Shown here piece after piece: positions 59,561-64,000 of a stretch of 64,000 bases of DNA. Location: NCBI RefSeq assembly GCF_037893015.1, contig NC_133660.1, positions 167,898,363-167,962,362 on the forward strand, in the 5' to 3' direction. Made by a program: the position numbers and the translations under genes. The notes below the pieces were generated by a model. It worked only from the letters and a program-made list of their open reading frames with translations, had not been told where the DNA came from and searched no databases. This stretch comes from Macrotis lagotis. Taxonomy: Eukaryota > Chordata > Mammalia > Peramelemorphia > Peramelidae. Each line of letters starts with the position of its first letter. Positions within the stretch are counted from its first letter, which is position 1.

Positions 59561-60573
59561 TAAAACTTTTTAAAAAAAAAAACTGTGTATGTGAGATTAT
59601 TATTTCTGGGTCTAGCAATTTCTTTCCTTCAGTGTCTAAATCACATTCTTCTATTCATACCAATTTCTCCCTCTATGAAATATAGATTTAGAAATGGAAG
59701 AGAATTTATTGGGATGCCCTCTCGTCCAACCACTTCATTTTACAGGATATTTGTTACCACATACAGTGAAAGAGTGTGTCAAAAAGTGAAAAATCCAAGT
59801 ACTTGACCTTGGCTGTCACTTTTCTGGTTTTATTTTGTCTTCAGTATGAAGAGGGTTTAGTGTAAATGACCTCTAAGCTCTAACATTCTATGATTCTAAG
59901 GTTTAAAAATAGGTCTGGAGACAGGAACTTTAAACATGTGAGTAAATGTCAGTTGGTGGGCAGAAATGTGTTATCACACTGTTAAGCTAATGCTATTTAT
60001 TTCCCTTGTGATTGGTCAGCCCATATTCACCTTTATGTACAAACAGCTTATATCCTCATTATGGGCAAAAAATGTTTATGTTCTATGTTCTAATTCAGGG
60101 ATTGGCATTGGCATTTAAATGCGCTAAAAAGGGACAACCCCTCCCCCCCCACCAAAGCACACCATTGTATTGAATTGTATGTAGGGTAGACATAGACCAT
60201 GAAATGTCCTCAGACAGATGCACATTGATATAAATCTTTCTAGTGCCCAAAGAGGCATGGCTGCTATGGTTTGTTTCTAATCTGGACCTGTGATCCTGTG
60301 AAATATTGACTTGACTGTGTGCTATACTAAATCAATGTGTAATTCATATGCCCAAGGGCATGCTTTTTGTTACCCTTGAGATAACAGTATTATAAAGAGT
60401 AGTGTTTTTTCCTGGGTGAAAGGGTAGTGATTTAAACATCTCAGCCTTTACTAAAAATTCCATGCTCTTTGTTAATCTTTCAGATACCTAGAAGACTAAG
60501 GCCGTATTTGTTGGAGGGTTACCTTCTTCTTCTCCCCCAATTTCACTTCTTCTCCCTTTTATGCTCATGTTTT

Positions 60574-60733
60574 TAAAAAAAATTTTTTAAAGTTTTTGCA
60601 AGGCAGTGAGGTTAAGTGACTTGTCCAAGGCTACACAGCTAGGTAATTATTAAGTGTCTGAGACTGGATTTGAACTCAGGTACTCCTGACTCCAGGGCCG
60701 GTGTTCTATCCACTGCACCACCTAGCTGCCCCT
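60574..60733 (-). mobile_element. Marsupial SINE in intron 7, antisense
   Basis: Full-length. 12-bp duplication tgctcatgtttt (60562-60573 and 60734-60745). Confidence 0.93.
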
Positions 60734-61779
60734 TGCTCATGTTTTAAGGTCAGATTTATATTCACCAATTAGATACGGAGTTTCCAAAGATTTTGAGTTA
60801 GTTTAGTGTACATTACCAATCTAATTCAGTCATGTCACCTTGAACATCTTCCTAATTATTACTGGAATTACACCCACAACTTTTATTTTATCTTGTCTTT
60901 GGAGAAGGAAAAAAAAGTCAAAAGGCAAAACTTTGCAAAATACAGTAAAAGAAATTCAGAGCCATCTTGGTTCTGGAGAAGAAGTCCTGAGGGTGACACA
61001 CTCTAATAGGTCTTGAAAGCAATGATGCTCACATAAACACTAGTTTATTTGTTATTTTATTTGTTTGTTTTTTTAGTCTTTGAGTTTTATTAAAACACAT
61101 TAGTAAAGTAAAGTAAAACACATTAGTAAGTAAAACACATGAAGTAAGTGATTTTTTTCCTGATGATTTAGTAACAGAAGAATTATAACAAAGGTAATAA
61201 GAATTTTATAATTTAAAGAACTTTTTGGGCTATGTTCTTCGCAGAAGATGCAGATATCTAACCTAGGTAGCACACTTGATTGTAGCTAGTTAGTGGGACA
61301 TAGTTGTGGAGGTCACAGAAAACCTTAATGTTCCTAAATTTTAATTAAAGTGATGGTCTTTCACAAGATTAAAAGACTAATTAGACTTCATCTCCACATT
61401 ATGTAGCTAGAAGATTTAAAAGCTTTGGCAGGACATTGTTAATTAACAAAGTCATCAACTTGACAACAGTTCTTTTCTGAACAGTGAAATACATCTTAAT
61501 TTCCTTTCAAATGGAAAGTTTTATGATTTTTGTCAGTTTGTGCTTAAATAAAGAAAATACTAATGTTCTAATTTCTTTTACTATATATAATGAGAAAATC
61601 AGTAAGTTAAAGTGATTATGATGTCTAGAAGATGTTTGTTTTATCCTGAAGGAATAAATTGTCTTAATAATCAATATAATGATATAACCTAATTTCTTTT
61701 TCTCTTAAAACTTTAGAACATATTTTGTAAAACTAATTTTTGAATAAATATTTTCTCTTTACCATGTCATATAAGTCAT

Positions 61780-62060
61780 CAGACAATATTCTCTGCAAGA
61801 TCTCTAAGGGGGTAGAACTCATCAACTCATTAGCTAGCCCATTACACTTTTCCATTTGCTATTTTTTGAAGTTTTTCCTTATGTTGAACATAATTTTGCC
61901 CCTTTTTAAGTTTCGGACATGCCTCCTACTTCTGTCCATTTAACAGTGAAGAAGTGGCTCTGGAAGCCAATTTACCATTATTAGCCATACCTTAGGATAA
62001 AATTAATTTTAAATGAGTCAGTTGATTTCATAAAGGCTAACTAACTCTTTAATGTCTTTA
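61780..62060 (-). repeat. CR1/L3-like LINE remnant, antisense (intron 7)
   Basis: 'attagctagcccattacacttttcc...gaagtttttccttatgttgaacataattttgcccc' matches the antisense L3/CR1 pattern. Confidence 0.5.
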
Positions 62061-62874
62061 TTTTTCAGTATTCATTTCCTGTTAATCATCTTTGTCTTGT
62101 CCTTTCCGGTACATAGTACACTCTCCTTAGTAGAGGAAAAAAATTAGAGTTGAACAGTTTTATCTGGTTTTGCATATGTGTGTGTTTGTGTGCCATTTTA
62201 TTCTCATCCCTTCTTCTCCAAGTAGCATTTTTATATCTTCTTTGATACTCTTCAGTATAGGAAAAACAAAAGAAAAATGCTATCCTTAGTCATCTTTACC
62301 AGTGTCAGCTTATTTTGTCTTTCAGCATTTTACCCTCTATTCTTAGAGGAATATGCCATATTTTCTATTCATCTATCATTGCTCTTGCTTTCATAATCTA
62401 TATCAGTCTTTGAAAAATGAGTTTGTTGATGAATTTTCTGTGCATCCACATGAGTTCCTATAGACAATATATATTTACTTTCTTTTCCTGGTCTTGTTTT
62501 TCTTTTGGAATTTAATTCTAGAGAACTGTTCATCCCATTACAAATGACTTCCACTGAAGAATTTTCATCCATGGAGTCTTTTCTTTCTTTTTTTCCTGAG
62601 TTATATTAAATCATCCCTTGTCTAAACTAGGGTGAATATTATCCTATTTCTATATTCTCTTTCCTTCTCAAACTATGAATCTTACAATTCTTTTCTATTT
62701 ATTGTCTCATTACTGCTTTCCCTCAGTTTATCATTCAAAATACTTCATCTATGATTCTAGCTCACCATTCCAGAGTTACTTCATATTCTTCTGCTTCACA
62801 TACTACTATATGTGTGTGAAAGCACAAAAGACATACTTGTCACTCCATGAATCTAAACTATATCTTCTGTCTCC

Positions 62875-63095
62875 AAGCCTTTGCACAGATTCATTTCCAT
62901 AGATCTTAGTTCTCCCTGCATCTTCAAATAATCTTAAATAAAATTATTTACTTGTCATAACTGCCCAGTATAACATAAGCTCTTTAGGGAGCAATGTTTG
63001 TCTTTCATTTTATGCTTTTGTCTCCAGTACTTACCATAGTATATTCATGTAAGAGGAGCTTAATAAATTTTTGTTAGATTGAACTCTATCCCAGA
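62875..63095 (+). repeat. LINE2-type 3' end in intron 7
   Basis: 'ataagctctttagggagcaatgtttgtc...ccagtacttaccatagta...gagcttaataaatttttgttaga' matches the L2 terminal pattern. Confidence 0.65.
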
Positions 63096-63837
63096 ATTTA
63101 GTATGGAGTGGTAACTTCCTCCCAAGATTGCTATCAGCAGGAAAGTCAATATATAGTGTTCCTTCAGAGATAAATTGAATCCATCTTTTTCTTTAAAATG
63201 CCTATTTTTCCTTAGACTGGATATTTTAGGCTTTAGACTTCTTCATTGTCATTGAAAGGCATTTAGCTTGTAATCACTTGATTGGTTTTCTGCTGGTTCA
63301 TATATAAAAGAAGTTTAAATGGGTCAATTCCCTTGGGAGTTTATAATCTGAAGTATCACTGACACAGTAACCATAAAAATGATACATAGACATATAACTA
63401 TACAAAAATCAATGGCTATGAAAATTCAGGGTTCTTGTGTATATGATCCCTGGGAAGTGTGTTATTGTGTGAAATTGAGACTGGATTGAATTGTGGGACT
63501 TTTCCTAGGGAATACCATGTTTTTGAGTTTCTGAGGTATAGTATGGTAGAAGTAGTAGCATTTCAGGAGCTAACTGAAAGAATCTTAGTTGGTATTTCTT
63601 AGGAAAGGTTATGACTGACCTGAAGATTTGGCAGTCATAACCTGAGAGAATTTGTAACTACTAATGAACATTTTTTTTATCATTTTAGAAATAGAGTTGT
63701 CTAAATATACTTCTTATGCCCCTCAATTGCCTTTTCTTCATTATTCATTGATATGTTTTAGAATTCATTCAATTAAATATAAAATTTTGTCCTCCACCCC
63801 ACCTCAGACGCAGTACATTCCTGCAATTTAGTTACTT

Positions 63838-63839
63838 GA

Positions 63840-63882
<43 letters not shown>

Positions 63883-63941
63883 CACATATATGTATATACA
63901 CATACACACACATATACATATATATGCATATATATATATTT
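63838..63941. repeat. (TA)n(TG)n compound microsatellite
   Basis: TA units, about 14 TG units, then mirrored CA and TA units, ending at the SINE tail. Confidence 0.95.
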
Positions 63942-63943
63942 AG

Positions 63944-64000
63944 TTTTTTCAAGGCAATGGGGTTAAGTGACTTGCTGGAGGTCACACAGCTAAGTAATTA
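63944..64000 (-). mobile_element. Marsupial SINE, antisense, cut by window end
   Basis: ttcaaggcaatggggttaagtg, then the hacacagctaagtaatta-type middle. The rest lies past base 64000. It abuts a TA/TG microsatellite. Confidence 0.85.

Overview
The window is mammalian, and almost certainly marsupial, nuclear DNA. It is AT-rich with long introns. About sixteen copies of a tRNA-derived SINE are scattered through it, with the head 'ggggcagctaggtggc', a B box 'ggttcaaatcc' and the tail 'ccttgcaaaaacc'. This is the WSINE1/SINE1_MD type that is typical of marsupials. Several copies keep perfect 15-16 bp target-site duplications, so they are fairly young. An Australian marsupial is my guess, at low confidence. 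No prokaryotic, viral-genome or plasmid organisation is present.

The only host protein-coding gene I can support is GABRA4 (GABA-A receptor alpha-4 subunit), on the + strand. Seven coding exons cover the start codon to just after transmembrane segment M1: 22452-22537, 23035-23153, 49740-49807, 50778-50998, 51095-51177, 55889-56032 and 57282-57434. All have GT/AG junctions and the phases join without a break. The exons for M2-M4 and the cytoplasmic loop are not seen and should lie beyond base 64000.

Layout. 1-21500: intergenic DNA upstream of GABRA4, holding old SINE/LINE fossils, a solo LTR (6623-7057), a 3'-end L1 fragment (about 7696-8290) and a pogo/Tigger-like DNA transposon with 'TA' duplications (10797-11619). 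21500-22451: CpG-rich promoter and leader with a (CA)n tract and a hairpin. 22452-23153: exons 1 and 2. 23154-49739: the 26.6-kb intron 2, with many SINEs, a near full-length antisense L1 (34584-40624) with a 13-bp target duplication, older antisense L1 pieces and CR1/L3-like remnants. 49740-57434: exons 3-7, including a 96-bp intron 4. 57435-64000: start of intron 7.

I found no previously undescribed multi-gene system. The items most worth a second look are two overlapping out-of-frame upstream start codons just 5' of the GABRA4 start, a hairpin and microsatellite in its promoter/leader, two tandem SINEs with a triplicated target site, a 46-bp direct repeat in intron 2, a Tigger-like element inside a LINE2-type 3' end, and a dispersed ancient repeat family I could not name. 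Repeat family names come from recognised motifs and are not search results.
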